From assembly GCA_913019905.1 (NCBI GenBank), contig CAJVZD010000017.1, forward strand, positions 43,268 to 107,267: DNA of 64,000 nucleotides. The letters run 5' to 3'. Below the pieces are notes generated by a model. It was given only the letters and a program-made list of their open reading frames with translations. It had not been told where the DNA came from and searched no databases. The stretch is from an uncultured Cellvibrionales bacterium. GTDB lineage: Bacteria; Pseudomonadota; Gammaproteobacteria; Pseudomonadales; Dasaniaceae. Within the stretch, counting starts at the first letter, position 1, and each line of letters begins with the position of its first letter. The position numbers were made by a program, and so were the translations under genes. Shown piece by piece: positions 46,003 through 55,752 of this stretch.

Positions 46003-46104
46003 TTTCTGTCTCGGTTGTCTGTTTGATGGTCTATTTGGTGGCTGCTTGATTGTCTGCTCGACTCGCTGTTAGTTAGTCTAAGTTTTAGGCCGACTTTTAA
46101 GAAG

Positions 46105-47457
46105 CTAGTTGTTGTTCGCAATTCTCCCAAGCCATGATCTCGCCTTGAATATAACGGCATGCTCGTCAATGGTCAGTAGCTGCCGGTCAGCCATGAGCGG
46201 TTTCCCATCGACCCAGCTGTGTGTGACGAGGTGGCCGCAGGGAGTATATACGAGTTGAGCGATGGGTTGGTGTAAGGGTTGTTGTTCGAGCTGGCTAAAA
46301 TCCAGGGCAATAATATCGGCACGTTTACCGATTTCCAATGAGCCAACTTTATTATCTATAGCTAATGCTTTAGCTCCGCCAAGAGTTGCCGCTTCGAGTG
46401 TTTGCCAGTCGTTGAGTGCAGATGCATTGCCTGACACGGCTTTTGCTAAGAGGGCAGCAATGCGCATTTCACTAAATAGGTCCAGGCAGTTATTGCTCGC
46501 GGCGCTGTCTGTGCCAATGGCTATATTGATGCCGTTGCTCATGAGTGTATCGATTGGACTCATGCCACTAGCCAGCTTTAAATTGGAGGTCGGGCAGTGA
46601 ATTATATGGGCCCCAGTTTCTTTAATTTGAGTGATATCTTCTCCGTTCAGTGTGGTCATGTGAACGAGTTGGGTTTTTGGAGTTAGTATGTCCAGCTTAT
46701 GGAGTCGGTCAATCGGGCGGCTGCCACTTTTGTGCAGTTCATCAGCGATTTCTTGGGCATTCTCGTGCACGTGCATATGTATGCCAATGTCGAGCTCCGC
46801 TGCCAGTCTTGCGATTTGCCTTAGTGGTTCATCACTAATCGTATAGGGTGCGTGGGGGCCAAATACGCATTCAATGAGGTCGTTGTGTTTAAAGTCGTCT
46901 CTTACTTTTAAGCCTTTGCGAATATAGTCATCGGGATCTTGTCCCCAAATTGATGGGAAATCGAATACGGGGAAGGATATCTGGGCTCGCATGCCTGCCT
47001 GGCTTGCTTCTTTAGCGGTAACATTCGGGAAAAAGTACATGTCACTGAACGTGGTGGTGCCGGAGCGTAGCATTTCAGCCATGGCGAGTTGAGTGCCGTC
47101 GCGTACGAATTCTTCGCTGACCCATTTTTCTTCTGCTGGCCAAATGTGATCCTGAAGCCACTCTTGAAGAGGCGTGTCATCTGCCATGCCTCGGAACAAA
47201 GACATTGCAGCGTGGCCATGGGCATTAATCAATCCCGGTGAAAGCAAATGATTGGGTAAATTTACGCGATTTTCAGCTTGAAATTGTCGTTCGGCAGCAC
47301 TCGCGGGAACAATGGCGATAATAATTCCGTCTTTAACTGCAATGGCGTGGTTTTCTAATATCTTTTTTTCGGGTCTGATCGGAATGATCCAGCGCGCAGA
47401 AATTAAGGTGTCAATGGCCTGCGGGTTGGCAGTGATATTTGCGTTGATTTGGCTCAT
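46105..47457 (-). CDS. mtaD: TRZ/ATZ-family amidohydrolase, methylthioadenosine deaminase-like
   Basis: A 450-residue amidohydrolase of the 5'-methylthioadenosine/S-adenosylhomocysteine deaminase group. Metal ligands and pocket: LINAHGHAAMSLFRG, FGPHAPYT, HMHVHENAQE, HCPTSNLKLASG and IGTDSAASNN. In Pseudomonas the orthologue next to ubiG deaminates methylthioadenosine. Pseudomonas also keeps mtnA between this gene and gyrA; no such frame is present here. First gene of the leftward operon; ribosome-binding site AAGAA. Confidence 0.9.
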   Translation of the reverse strand: MSQINANITANPQAIDTLISARWIIPIRPEKKILENHAIAVKDGIIIAIVPASAAERQFQAENRVNLPNHLLSPGLINAHGHAAMSLFRGMADDTPLQEWLQDHIWPAEEKWVSEEFVRDGTQLAMAEMLRSGTTTFSDMYFFPNVTAKEASQAGMRAQISFPVFDFPSIWGQDPDDYIRKGLKVRDDFKHNDLIECVFGPHAPYTISDEPLRQIARLAAELDIGIHMHVHENAQEIADELHKSGSRPIDRLHKLDILTPKTQLVHMTTLNGEDITQIKETGAHIIHCPTSNLKLASGMSPIDTLMSNGINIAIGTDSAASNNCLDLFSEMRIAALLAKAVSGNASALNDWQTLEAATLGGAKALAIDNKVGSLEIGKRADIIALDFSQLEQQPLHQPIAQLVYTPCGHLVTHSWVDGKPLMADRQLLTIDEHAVIFKARSWLGRIANNN

Positions 47458-48084
47458 GAAAATTCTTTCTGATCGATATTCGTGGGTGTTTGTCAGTATA
47501 CCGGTAAAATCCAGTCAATGTCGCCGTTAAAACTTGAATTCTAAGGCTTTTTCTAAGCTCGAAATTGAGGATTTTTAGTCCACAAAGCTGTCCGTATCGT
47601 ATTGATTTATGGTATGATTTCGCTCTTGAATAATCTGCGCGAGGCAGCCGGATTTTTTTGATTTTGTTGTCATTATCTATTGTCTTGTTTAGTGCGCGAT
47701 CTGCTGGGTTTTCTTGTGGATTCTCTAGTAGGTTTTCTTGTGAGTTATCTAAGTTCTCACGTGGGTTCTCTAAAGAGTTATCAAGATTTACAACTTGCGA
47801 GTATCAAGGTTCAGGGCGATAAATAGGCCGTAGCGAATAATAATGATAATGACTGCCGATGAACAAAATCTGTTTACTGGCACTTACTCCTCTTTTGTTA
47901 GAGGCTTTGGGTCGTGGGCTCAGTGTGTTAGTCGAGCGATAAGCTCGGCTATTAGTAAAGGTTCGTAGCAGTTATTTTCAAGATTGAGTTAGTAAGAAAG
48001 AATTTAGTGAGAAAGAATAAACAAACCAAAAACAATCAGCATTCGTAAATATTACCGCTGTAAAATACAGGAATACCATATTGT
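47458..48084. other. 627-bp divergent region upstream of gyrA
   Basis: No gene recognised; mtnA, found here in Pseudomonas, is absent as an intact frame. A TATGAT hexamer at 47613-47618 is a possible gyrA-directed -10 without a convincing -35. The middle contains the repeat at 47707-47784. A long gyrA leader is possible. Confidence 0.4.
47707..47784. repeat. degenerate 24-bp direct repeats upstream of gyrA
   Basis: GGTTTTCTTGTG occurs exactly at 47707-47718 and 47731-47742. A third, weaker copy (GGGTTCTCTAAAGAGTTATC) follows. Confidence 0.65.
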
Positions 48085-50658
48085 ATGGGTGAGTTAAGCA
48101 ACGAAATTCTGCCAGTTAATATCGAAGATGAACTGAAGCAATCCTACCTGGCTTATGCCATGAGCGTTATCGTCGGTAGGGCGCTTCCCGATGTTCGTGA
48201 TGGTCTAAAACCTGTACACCGTCGGGTATTGTTTGCAATGAGCGAACTGAATAATGACTGGAACAAGTCCTACAAAAAATCAGCACGTGTGGTGGGTGAT
48301 GTCATTGGTAAATATCACCCGCACGGTGATACTGCTGTTTATGAAACCATTGTGCGTATGGCTCAGCCTTTCTCTCTACGCTATATGTTGGTTGATGGTC
48401 AGGGTAACTTTGGTTCTGTTGACGGCGACAGAGCAGCAGCAATGCGTTATACCGAAATTCGCATGCAGAAAATTTCCCACGAACTATTAGCTGATCTCGA
48501 CAAGGAGACGGTTGACTGGGTGCCCAATTATGATGGCACAGAGCATATTCCCGAGGTTATGCCGACTCGAGTTCCCAATTTGTTGGTGAATGGTTCTTCC
48601 GGTATTGCGGTTGGTATGGCAACCAATATTCCCCCCCACAATTTGAATGAAGTTGTTACCGGTTGTTTAGCGCTTATTGACAACCCTGATATTACTATCG
48701 ACGAGCTGATGGAGTTTATTCCAGGGCCAGATTTTCCGACAGCGGCCATTATTAATGGTCGCGCGGGTATTGTTCAAGCGTACCGTACCGGTAAAGGTCG
48801 AATTTATGTTCGGGCACGGGCCGAAGTTATTAGTAACGAGAAAACCAATAAAGACACCATTATCGTCCATGAATTACCCTATCAGGTGAACAAAGCTCGC
48901 CTGATTGAAAAAATCGCCGAGTTGGTAAAAGAGAAAAAGATCGAAGGTATTGCCGAGCTACGTGATGAGTCTGATAAAGACGGTATGCGTGTTGTCATTG
49001 AGATGAAAAGAGGTGAGATGGGCGAGGTCTGTCTTAATAATCTCTATGCGCAGACTCAGCTGGAAAATGTTTTTGGTATAAATATTGTGGCTCTGGTCGA
49101 TGGCCAGCCTAGAATTCTGAATTTAAAAGAACTACTGGAGCATTTTGTACGTCATAGACGTGAAGTCGTCACGCGTCGTACTGTGTATCTATTGCGTAAA
49201 GCCCGTGAGCGCGGTCATATTCTCGAAGGTTTGGCTGTTGCGATTTCAAACATTGATCGGATGATAGAACTGATCAAATCCTCTGATACCACCGCCGAGG
49301 CCAAGGAGAAATTGGCGGCCCAAGGTTGGGAGTTAGGAGATGTGACTGCAATGCTAGAACGTGCAGGCGAAAACGCCTGTCGTCCAGATGATTTGCCTGA
49401 AGGTTTGGGCATGGTTGACGGAAAATATCATTTATCTCCTGTACAGGTCCAAGCTATTCTCGATATGCGTTTGCAGAAGCTGACCGGTTTGGAACACGAA
49501 AAATTATTGAAGGAATATCACGAGAAACTCCTCGAGATAGCGGAATACCTTAGCATACTGGCGGACTCGATTAAGCTGATGAACGTTATTCGCGAAGAGT
49601 TAGTCGCTATTGTTACTGAATATGGTGATGAGCGTCGATCTGAGATTATTGAGTCATTACGCGATTTAACTGATGAGGATTTGATCGCTGAAGAGGATCG
49701 CGTGGTCACCATTTCTCACGGTGGGTATGCGAAAACGCAGTCATTGAGTGACTATCAAGCTCAGCGCCGTGGTGGTATGGGTAAATCTGCGACAGCCGTA
49801 AAAGATGAAGACTTTGTTGAGCACTTGATGATTGCCAATACTCACGACACGATTTTGTGCTTCTCGAATGTTGGAAAAGTGTATTGGTTAAAAGTATTTC
49901 ACATTCCTTTGGCCAGCCGTAATGCTCGAGGTCGTCCAATGGTGAATCTGTTGCCGCTAGATGAAAATGAGCGGATCACGTCAATTTTGCCAGTACGAGA
50001 ATACCTTGAAGGCCATTACATCTTTATGGCAACAGCCAATGGTACCGTGAAAAAAACCGCTTTAACCGATTTTTCTCGCCAGCGAAGTGTTGGTTTGCGA
50101 GCGCTTGAACTGGAAGAAGGCGACGTTTTGATCGGCACCGCTGTCACCACGGGAGATTGCGACGTTATGCTCTTTAGTACGGCGGGTAAAGCGGTTCGTT
50201 TCAATGAAAACGATGTTCGATCGATGGGGCGAACGGCAAAAGGCGTGAGAGGTATCCGTATGGCTGAAGGGCAACGGATGATATCGCTGCTGGTTCCTCA
50301 GGATGGAGGAAGAATGTTGTCGGTTTCTGAGAATGGTTATGGAAAACGGTCTGAGTTCAGTGAATTTGCCACCAAGGGTCGAGGTAATAAAGGCATGATC
50401 TTTATGCAGACCAGCGAAAGAAATGGTGCGATTGTGGGCGCTGTGCAAGTCTTTGATGGTGATGAGTTAATGATGATCTCTGACCAGGGTACCATGGTGC
50501 GTACGCGTACTGACGAGATATCAGTGCTGGGTCGCAATACGCAGGGTGTACGTGTTATTCGCCTCAAAGAAGGGGAGCATGTTGTCGGTGTTGAGCGAAT
50601 AGAGGAACCTGAAGTTATTTCAATAGACGACGACTCGGTTGAGCCTGAGGAACAATAA
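48085..50658 (+). CDS. gyrA: DNA gyrase subunit A
   Basis: An 857-residue GyrA that cuts and rejoins DNA with GyrB. Catalytic Tyr122 lies in [11 protein letters not shown], numbering identical to E. coli. The quinolone-determining region reads [15 protein letters not shown], with Thr83 and Glu87 where E. coli has Ser83 and Asp87. The C-terminal beta-pinwheel has the GyrA box QRRGGMG, and the protein ends in an acidic tail. The stop codon's last base is also the first base of a MITE-like inverted repeat. Single-gene transcription unit. Confidence 0.98.
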   Translation: MGELSNEILPVNIEDELKQSYLAYAMSVIVGRALPDVRDGLKPVHRRVLFAMSELNNDWNKSYKKSARVVGDVIGKYHPHGDTAVYETIVRMAQPFSLRYMLVDGQGNFGSVDGDRAAAMRYTEIRMQKISHELLADLDKETVDWVPNYDGTEHIPEVMPTRVPNLLVNGSSGIAVGMATNIPPHNLNEVVTGCLALIDNPDITIDELMEFIPGPDFPTAAIINGRAGIVQAYRTGKGRIYVRARAEVISNEKTNKDTIIVHELPYQVNKARLIEKIAELVKEKKIEGIAELRDESDKDGMRVVIEMKRGEMGEVCLNNLYAQTQLENVFGINIVALVDGQPRILNLKELLEHFVRHRREVVTRRTVYLLRKARERGHILEGLAVAISNIDRMIELIKSSDTTAEAKEKLAAQGWELGDVTAMLERAGENACRPDDLPEGLGMVDGKYHLSPVQVQAILDMRLQKLTGLEHEKLLKEYHEKLLEIAEYLSILADSIKLMNVIREELVAIVTEYGDERRSEIIESLRDLTDEDLIAEEDRVVTISHGGYAKTQSLSDYQAQRRGGMGKSATAVKDEDFVEHLMIANTHDTILCFSNVGKVYWLKVFHIPLASRNARGRPMVNLLPLDENERITSILPVREYLEGHYIFMATANGTVKKTALTDFSRQRSVGLRALELEEGDVLIGTAVTTGDCDVMLFSTAGKAVRFNENDVRSMGRTAKGVRGIRMAEGQRMISLLVPQDGGRMLSVSENGYGKRSEFSEFATKGRGNKGMIFMQTSERNGAIVGAVQVFDGDELMMISDQGTMVRTRTDEISVLGRNTQGVRVIRLKEGEHVVGVERIEEPEVISIDDDSVEPEEQ

Positions 50659-50840
50659 CTAATTAGTGCCCATCCAGAAGTAGTGACATTGCGAGAAGCG
50701 TAGCGACGAGGCAATTTTGGGCGTTAGAATTAATACTAAGCTATCAAGCCATTAGGAAAATCAGATTGCCGCGTGGAAGCGTCGAGCCGTACCGCTCGCA
50801 ACGACGACATTTTTCCATTTCTAGAAGGACACTAATTAGT
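50658..50840. mobile_element. MITE-like / dispersed palindromic element abutting the gyrA stop
   Basis: The 183-bp element is bounded by inverted copies of ACTAATTAGTG. Complementarity continues inward: GTGACATTGCGAG on the left matches the reverse complement of CTCGCAACGACGAC on the right. The inner arms (50683-50715 and 50765-50805) contain ATTGCGAG...GCAAT-type sequence of the kind seen in dispersed palindromic repeats. No coding capacity. The left end coincides with the gyrA stop codon and the right end precedes the serC remnant. Confidence 0.6.
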
Positions 50841-50862
50841 GATTTTAAAGTTGGTTTTTGTA

Positions 50863-51089
50863 GAAGTTTATTTAGTGTCACGTAAGTATAAATTTTTTCA
50901 AGGTGGCGCCAGTACTTAATTTACCTCCGTGCCTTTAAATTTATTGGCTGATAAAGCGGATGCCGATTACGTCAATATGGGAATGGCCGAAAAAAGTCCA
51001 TAAAAGAAGCTAAGAAATTTTCCCGTGTGAATGTTGTTGCAAGTTCTGAAAATATTAGTTTCATCTCTAATTCCCAATTTGCGGAGTAG
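50863..51089 (+). pseudogene. serC: decayed serC fragment (phosphoserine aminotransferase)
   Basis: Between gyrA and pheA, where Pseudomonas has serC, conceptual translation gives SerC blocks in order: YKFFQGGAS, then an in-frame TAA (50917-50919) exactly at the conserved Gln of GGASxQF. Next come VPLNLL and ADADYVN. A frameshift leads to WPKKV, and a second to IKEAKKFSRVNVVASSE. After about 51060 similarity fades. The first 60 or so residues and about two thirds of the C-terminus are missing. Two frameshifts plus a stop mean no product. SerC makes phosphoserine and serves pyridoxal phosphate synthesis, so a functional copy should exist elsewhere. The assignment is from recalled SerC consensus, not a search. 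Confidence 0.85.
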
Positions 51090-51214
51090 TCCTGGAAGAA
51101 ACTATTGATAGGCTGATAGTACTTGTGAAAGATTTTGAATAACGAAATACTTAAATCGCGTTTCATCAAATCCCGCTAATATGTAAAAATCAATTTAGGT
51201 TCAAGTAGATAGCT

Positions 51215-52330
51215 ATGTCGGAAATAAAAGGTTTAGATCAGCTTCGCGAAGAGATCGATCAAATTGATCAGAGTATTCATACGCTGCTCAATCAGCGAGC
51301 GGCATGCGCAGAGCAGGTAGCGAAAACAAAACTGAAAGAATTTCAGCAACATAATAGTTCTGAAGATCTATCTTCTGTGATGTTTTACCGCCCGGAACGA
51401 GAAGCGCAAGTTCTACAGAAAGTGATTGATCGCAATAGTGGCCCTCTCAGTGGTAAAACCGTAGCACACATCTTTCGCGAAATAATGTCGGCCTGTTTGG
51501 CCTTAGAAAAACCTATGGAAGTAGCCTATTTTGGTCCCGAAGGCACGTTTACCCAAGCTGCAGCTATCAAGCACTTCGGCCAGTCAGTGATTAGTTTGCC
51601 GCAGCCCAGTATTGCTACTGTTTTTTCTCAGGTGGAATCTGGACAGTGTAATTACGGTGTAGTGCCCGTAGAAAATTCTACAGAAGGCATGGTGAGTCAC
51701 ACGCTAGACAATTTTATGGACTCGTCTTTAACCATTTGTGGTGAGGTCGAACTACGTATTCAGTTACATTTATTAGTTAATCAGGATGCAAAGGCAGATT
51801 CAGTTAGATCGATTTGCGCTCATCAGCAAGCGTTGGCTCAGGCGCGTAATTGGTTAGATAATAATTGGCCCAGTGTAGAGCGAATTGCTGTGGCCAGTAA
51901 TGCTGAAGCTGCCAAAATGGCAATGACTGACTCGTCTATTGCGGCTATCGCCGGAGATATAGCGGCAGAAGAATATGATTTGATGAAATTGGCAGAAAGC
52001 ATTGAAGATTTGCCAAACAACACAACCCGGTTTCTGATTATTGGTAGAGAAAATATACCGGCAAGTGGTAATGACAAAACATCACTAATTGTAGAGGCAA
52101 ATAATAAGCCTGGAGCGCTATTTAAGCTATTGGAGCCTTTTCATACGTCGGGAATTAGTTTGACTCGCATCGATACGCGACCATCACGTACAGATACCTG
52201 GGCCTATGTGTTTTTTATCGAATGCGAGGGGCATAAGGATCAAGAAATTCTCAATGGTGTTTTATCTACGCTGGAAGAATCCTCAAGAATGTTAAAAGTG
52301 TTAGGCTCTTATCCTAAAGCAGTTCTTTGA
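51215..52330 (+). CDS. pheA: bifunctional chorismate mutase/prephenate dehydratase (P-protein)
   Basis: A 371-residue enzyme making phenylpyruvate from chorismate. The N-terminal AroQ chorismate mutase (residues 5-100) has LREEIDQIDQSIHTLLNQRA and YRPEREAQVL. The prephenate dehydratase domain (about 105-280) has AYFGPEGTFTQAAA, VPVENSTEGMV and the catalytic Thr in NNTTRFLIIG. The ACT domain (about 288-368) has NNKPGALFKLLEPFH and IDTRPSR in place of the common ESRP Phe-binding motif. Serine-family partner serC, usually just upstream, is degraded here. Confidence 0.97.
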   Translation: MSEIKGLDQLREEIDQIDQSIHTLLNQRAACAEQVAKTKLKEFQQHNSSEDLSSVMFYRPEREAQVLQKVIDRNSGPLSGKTVAHIFREIMSACLALEKPMEVAYFGPEGTFTQAAAIKHFGQSVISLPQPSIATVFSQVESGQCNYGVVPVENSTEGMVSHTLDNFMDSSLTICGEVELRIQLHLLVNQDAKADSVRSICAHQQALAQARNWLDNNWPSVERIAVASNAEAAKMAMTDSSIAAIAGDIAAEEYDLMKLAESIEDLPNNTTRFLIIGRENIPASGNDKTSLIVEANNKPGALFKLLEPFHTSGISLTRIDTRPSRTDTWAYVFFIECEGHKDQEILNGVLSTLEESSRMLKVLGSYPKAVL

Positions 52331-52545
52331 AACCGTTATTGATGTCCCCAAATCCCCATCTTTATTTGTGATTTTCATTCGACAAAGATAACAATGTCGG
52401 CTGAAAATAGCGTCTATGTTTCCATCAGATACGATATTGCTATGGTGGTTTTAAGCTGTGGAAAAACGATAGAGTAAGTAGAGGTGATAACGGTGATCCC
52501 AGCAGCGTAAGATGTTAGTGAAGAAAGTCTAATATTGCAGAACTG

Positions 52546-55500
52546 TTAATGAAAGTCATGTGATGTAGTTTTAAGTGGCATTAGATGAGTTAAATCTTCC
52601 ATGAAATTGGCTACTACGTGAATAACGGGGGTTTGTTCTTCCGCGTTTAATTCCGGGATGATTTCAGAGCGTTGTAAAATACCTTTGATCAGTAAAATAC
52701 GAGCGTTAATAATAGCTTGTCGGAAAAAACTTTGGGTATTTTTCCATACAATCACATTGGCGTATCCTGTTTCGTCTTCTAAGGTGATAAATAATACACC
52801 GGTAGCGGTTCCTGGCCTTTGGCGACAAGTAACAAGGCCGCATATTTGGACGAAACTTCCATTCTTTATTGTCGATAAATCAGACGAGCTATTGCAGCGA
52901 CGAATATAAGAGTCTTGTCGAAGCAATGCCATTGGATGTCGGCGTAAACTAACACCGGTGTAGCTGTAATCCCACCGAATTTCGTCGCTTTCTCTTGGTG
53001 CTTCGAGGAAAATTTCATCATCTAGTGAAGCGTCATTCTCATAAATCAATAAGGGTCTCGATTCCTCGACGCCACTGATTTGCCATTGGCTTTGATAACG
53101 ATGGCTATTAAAACAGTTGAAGGCGTCAGCTCGCACCAAGCAATTTTTCTCATGTTTATTTAGATGTAAACGTTGTAGTAAATGTGACATTGATTTAAAC
53201 AATGTTAGTTGGCGTGCATCCATTAGCCTATTTGCCGTTTCTTTATGAATGCCTTTAACCAGGCGAAAACCTAGTCTTAGCGTTTTTCTGTCAATAAGTT
53301 TATGATCCCACTGGCTATGATTAACACAAATAGGTAAAACATTAACATCGTGTCTTTTAGCATCCTGAATAAGTTGTGCGGGAGCATAAAACCCCATCGG
53401 TTGGCTATTCATGAGGCCGCAGAAAAAGGCGCCTGGGTGGTGGCATTTAATCCAGGAGGATGCATAAGCTAATAAGGCGAAACTTGCTGAATGAGATTCC
53501 GGAAAGCCATAGGCACCAAAGCCCTGTATTTGGCTGAATAAGCGTTCGGCAAAATCGAGACTATATCCCCTTTCGAGCATGCCATTAACCAGCTTGTCAC
53601 GAAATAGCTCCAAGTGCCCATTACGTCCCCAGCTGGCCATGGCTCTGCGCAACTGATCAGCTTCACCGCCAGTGAACCCTGCGGCTATCATTGCTAACTT
53701 AATGACTTGTTCTTGAAAAATGGGGACACCTAATGTGCGTTCCAGAACCGATTTAATTTCATCGTTGGCATAGCTGATAGATTCCAATCCCTGGCGCCGG
53801 CGCAAAAATGGATGCACCATGCCACCTTGAATCGGGCCTGGGCGGATGATCGCTATTTGAATAACCAGGTCATAGAATTTCTGCGGTCGTAGTCGAGGTA
53901 ACATGCTCATTTGAGCTCTCGACTCAATTTGAAAAACGCCGATGCTGTCGGCTCGACAAAGCATATTGTAAGTTGGGATATCTTCGGCGGGAATGTCGCT
54001 TAGCTGAAAAGCTTCGGAGAGGTTTTTCGGGCTATCATTGAGACTTTCATCTGCATTAAGCGTGCTTATATAGCTGAGGCTTTTGCGTATAGCGCTCAAC
54101 ATTCCCAATGCAAGAATATCAACTTTCATGAGTCCAAGAGCTTCCAGATCGGTTTTGTCCCACTGGATGACTGTTCGATTTTCCATGGCCGCATTTTCGA
54201 GTGGTACCAGTTGTGATATCGGTTCTCGGCTGATAATAAATCCACCAACATGTTGAGATAAGTGCCGGGGGAAACCGAGGATCTCTTCGACCAATTGAAG
54301 AAACAATTGGGCAGAGATTGAGCGTGTTTTAATCCGTGCGTTGTTGAGTAATTCTTCAAGTTGCTCTAACTTGTTCCACCAGGAAAGTGATTTCGCCAGT
54401 TTATCTATAAGGCCTTGATCCAGACCTAATGCTTTACCGACATCTCTAACAGCGCTTCTTGGACGATATGTGATAACCGTTGCAGCTAGAGCTGCATGTT
54501 GCCGACCATATTTCCGATAGATATATTGCATGACTTCTTCACGTCGCTCATGTTCAAAGTCAACATCGATATCGGGCGGCTCGTTTCTTTCCTTAGAAAT
54601 AAAACGCTCAAAAAGCAGTTGCCCGCGGGCAGGATCAACCTCAGTAATAAATAGACAGTAACACACGGCAGAATTTGCAGCTGAGCCCCGGCCCTGGCAG
54701 AGAATATTCTGATTGCGTGCAAATTGTACAATATCGTAAACCGTTAGAAAGTATTGTTCATATTTTAGTTCTGATATCAGTCTGAGTTCTTTTTCGATAA
54801 GCAGAGAAACTTTGTCGGGAATACTTTTAGGCCAGCGCTTTCTTGCTCCTTCTTCTGTTAGTTCTCGTAAAAAAGTTTCGGCTGTTTTTCCCGGTGGAAC
54901 TACCTCGTCAGGATATTGGTAGCGTAGTGAGTCTAAAGTAAATTCACATAAAGCGTTTATTGACAGCGTTTCTTCCAACAAAGACAGAGGATAAAGCGCG
55001 TTTAATTGTTTGATTGGGCGTAAGAACTGTTCGCCGTTGGACAGTAGTCTCCGGCCCATGAGATGTACTTCACTATTAAATCTAATGGAGGTTATTACAT
55101 CTTGTAAAGGTTTGCGAGATGTTGAATGCATATGCACATTGCCACAAGCCGTCATTGGAATATTATATTGTTTGGCTATATGGAAGAATCTCAGATAGCG
55201 TTGCTGTTCGAAATATTTTTTTGAGAGAGTAATGCCCATCCAGAGTTTATCTTGAAATAATTCACGGAGCTCACTAGCAAAAAACTCGTTTTTCGAATTA
55301 TCTGTGCTGTCTGGAGTATCGTCTATAAGCCAAATAGTTAAGAAATGAATGCTTTCTCTCTTAAAATCATCAAGAGAAATTTTATAGCTACCTTTTGGGC
55401 TGGACAGTCGGGCGCGACTAATTATTCCGGATATTTGGCTATAGGCTTTTTTATTGCAGGCGAGTAGTAATAAGTGAATGCCTTCTGACAAGAAAAATTC

Positions 55501-55752
55501 TGAACCAATTAATAATTTAATTCCTCGGCTTTTGGCTGCTACATGAGCACGAACAACACCCGCTAATGAACATTCATCAGTTATCGAAATGGCTTCGTAA
55601 CCTAGTGACGCTGCTTGGTTGACTAGCTCTTCCGGATGAGATGCCCCCCTAAGGAAAGAAAAGTTACTTATGCAGTGTAATTCTGCATATCCTTGATATT
55701 GGGTGATTGTTAAATCATCAAGCTCATTGTATCTATCCTCTTTATTGTTCAC
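52546..55752 (-). CDS. dnaE2: error-prone DNA polymerase DnaE2 (ImuC)
   Basis: A 1068-residue C-family polymerase of the DnaE2/ImuC type. It has an N-terminal PHP domain (ELHCISNFSFLRGASHPEEL, ITDECSLAG), palm with CQGRGSAANS (352-361) and catalytic aspartates in PDIDVDF (Asp394, Asp396). The finger/thumb blocks include FPESHSASFALLAYASSWIK, then an OB-fold domain near the C-terminus (VTCRQRPGTATGVLFITLED). It lacks the long beta-binding tail of replicative DnaE. It starts with GTG overlapping the imuB stop (GTGA). It carries out SOS-induced translesion synthesis with ImuA and ImuB. Confidence 0.96.
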   Translation of the reverse strand: MNNKEDRYNELDDLTITQYQGYAELHCISNFSFLRGASHPEELVNQAASLGYEAISITDECSLAGVVRAHVAAKSRGIKLLIGSEFFLSEGIHLLLLACNKKAYSQISGIISRARLSSPKGSYKISLDDFKRESIHFLTIWLIDDTPDSTDNSKNEFFASELRELFQDKLWMGITLSKKYFEQQRYLRFFHIAKQYNIPMTACGNVHMHSTSRKPLQDVITSIRFNSEVHLMGRRLLSNGEQFLRPIKQLNALYPLSLLEETLSINALCEFTLDSLRYQYPDEVVPPGKTAETFLRELTEEGARKRWPKSIPDKVSLLIEKELRLISELKYEQYFLTVYDIVQFARNQNILCQGRGSAANSAVCYCLFITEVDPARGQLLFERFISKERNEPPDIDVDFEHERREEVMQYIYRKYGRQHAALAATVITYRPRSAVRDVGKALGLDQGLIDKLAKSLSWWNKLEQLEELLNNARIKTRSISAQLFLQLVEEILGFPRHLSQHVGGFIISREPISQLVPLENAAMENRTVIQWDKTDLEALGLMKVDILALGMLSAIRKSLSYISTLNADESLNDSPKNLSEAFQLSDIPAEDIPTYNMLCRADSIGVFQIESRAQMSMLPRLRPQKFYDLVIQIAIIRPGPIQGGMVHPFLRRRQGLESISYANDEIKSVLERTLGVPIFQEQVIKLAMIAAGFTGGEADQLRRAMASWGRNGHLELFRDKLVNGMLERGYSLDFAERLFSQIQGFGAYGFPESHSASFALLAYASSWIKCHHPGAFFCGLMNSQPMGFYAPAQLIQDAKRHDVNVLPICVNHSQWDHKLIDRKTLRLGFRLVKGIHKETANRLMDARQLTLFKSMSHLLQRLHLNKHEKNCLVRADAFNCFNSHRYQSQWQISGVEESRPLLIYENDASLDDEIFLEAPRESDEIRWDYSYTGVSLRRHPMALLRQDSYIRRCNSSSDLSTIKNGSFVQICGLVTCRQRPGTATGVLFITLEDETGYANVIVWKNTQSFFRQAIINARILLIKGILQRSEIIPELNAEEQTPVIHVVANFMEDLTHLMPLKTTSHDFH

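Noticed and set aside
50972..51169. 65-codon minus-strand frame between gyrA and pheA
   Set aside because: It is antisense to the serC remnant, which explains the sequence better.
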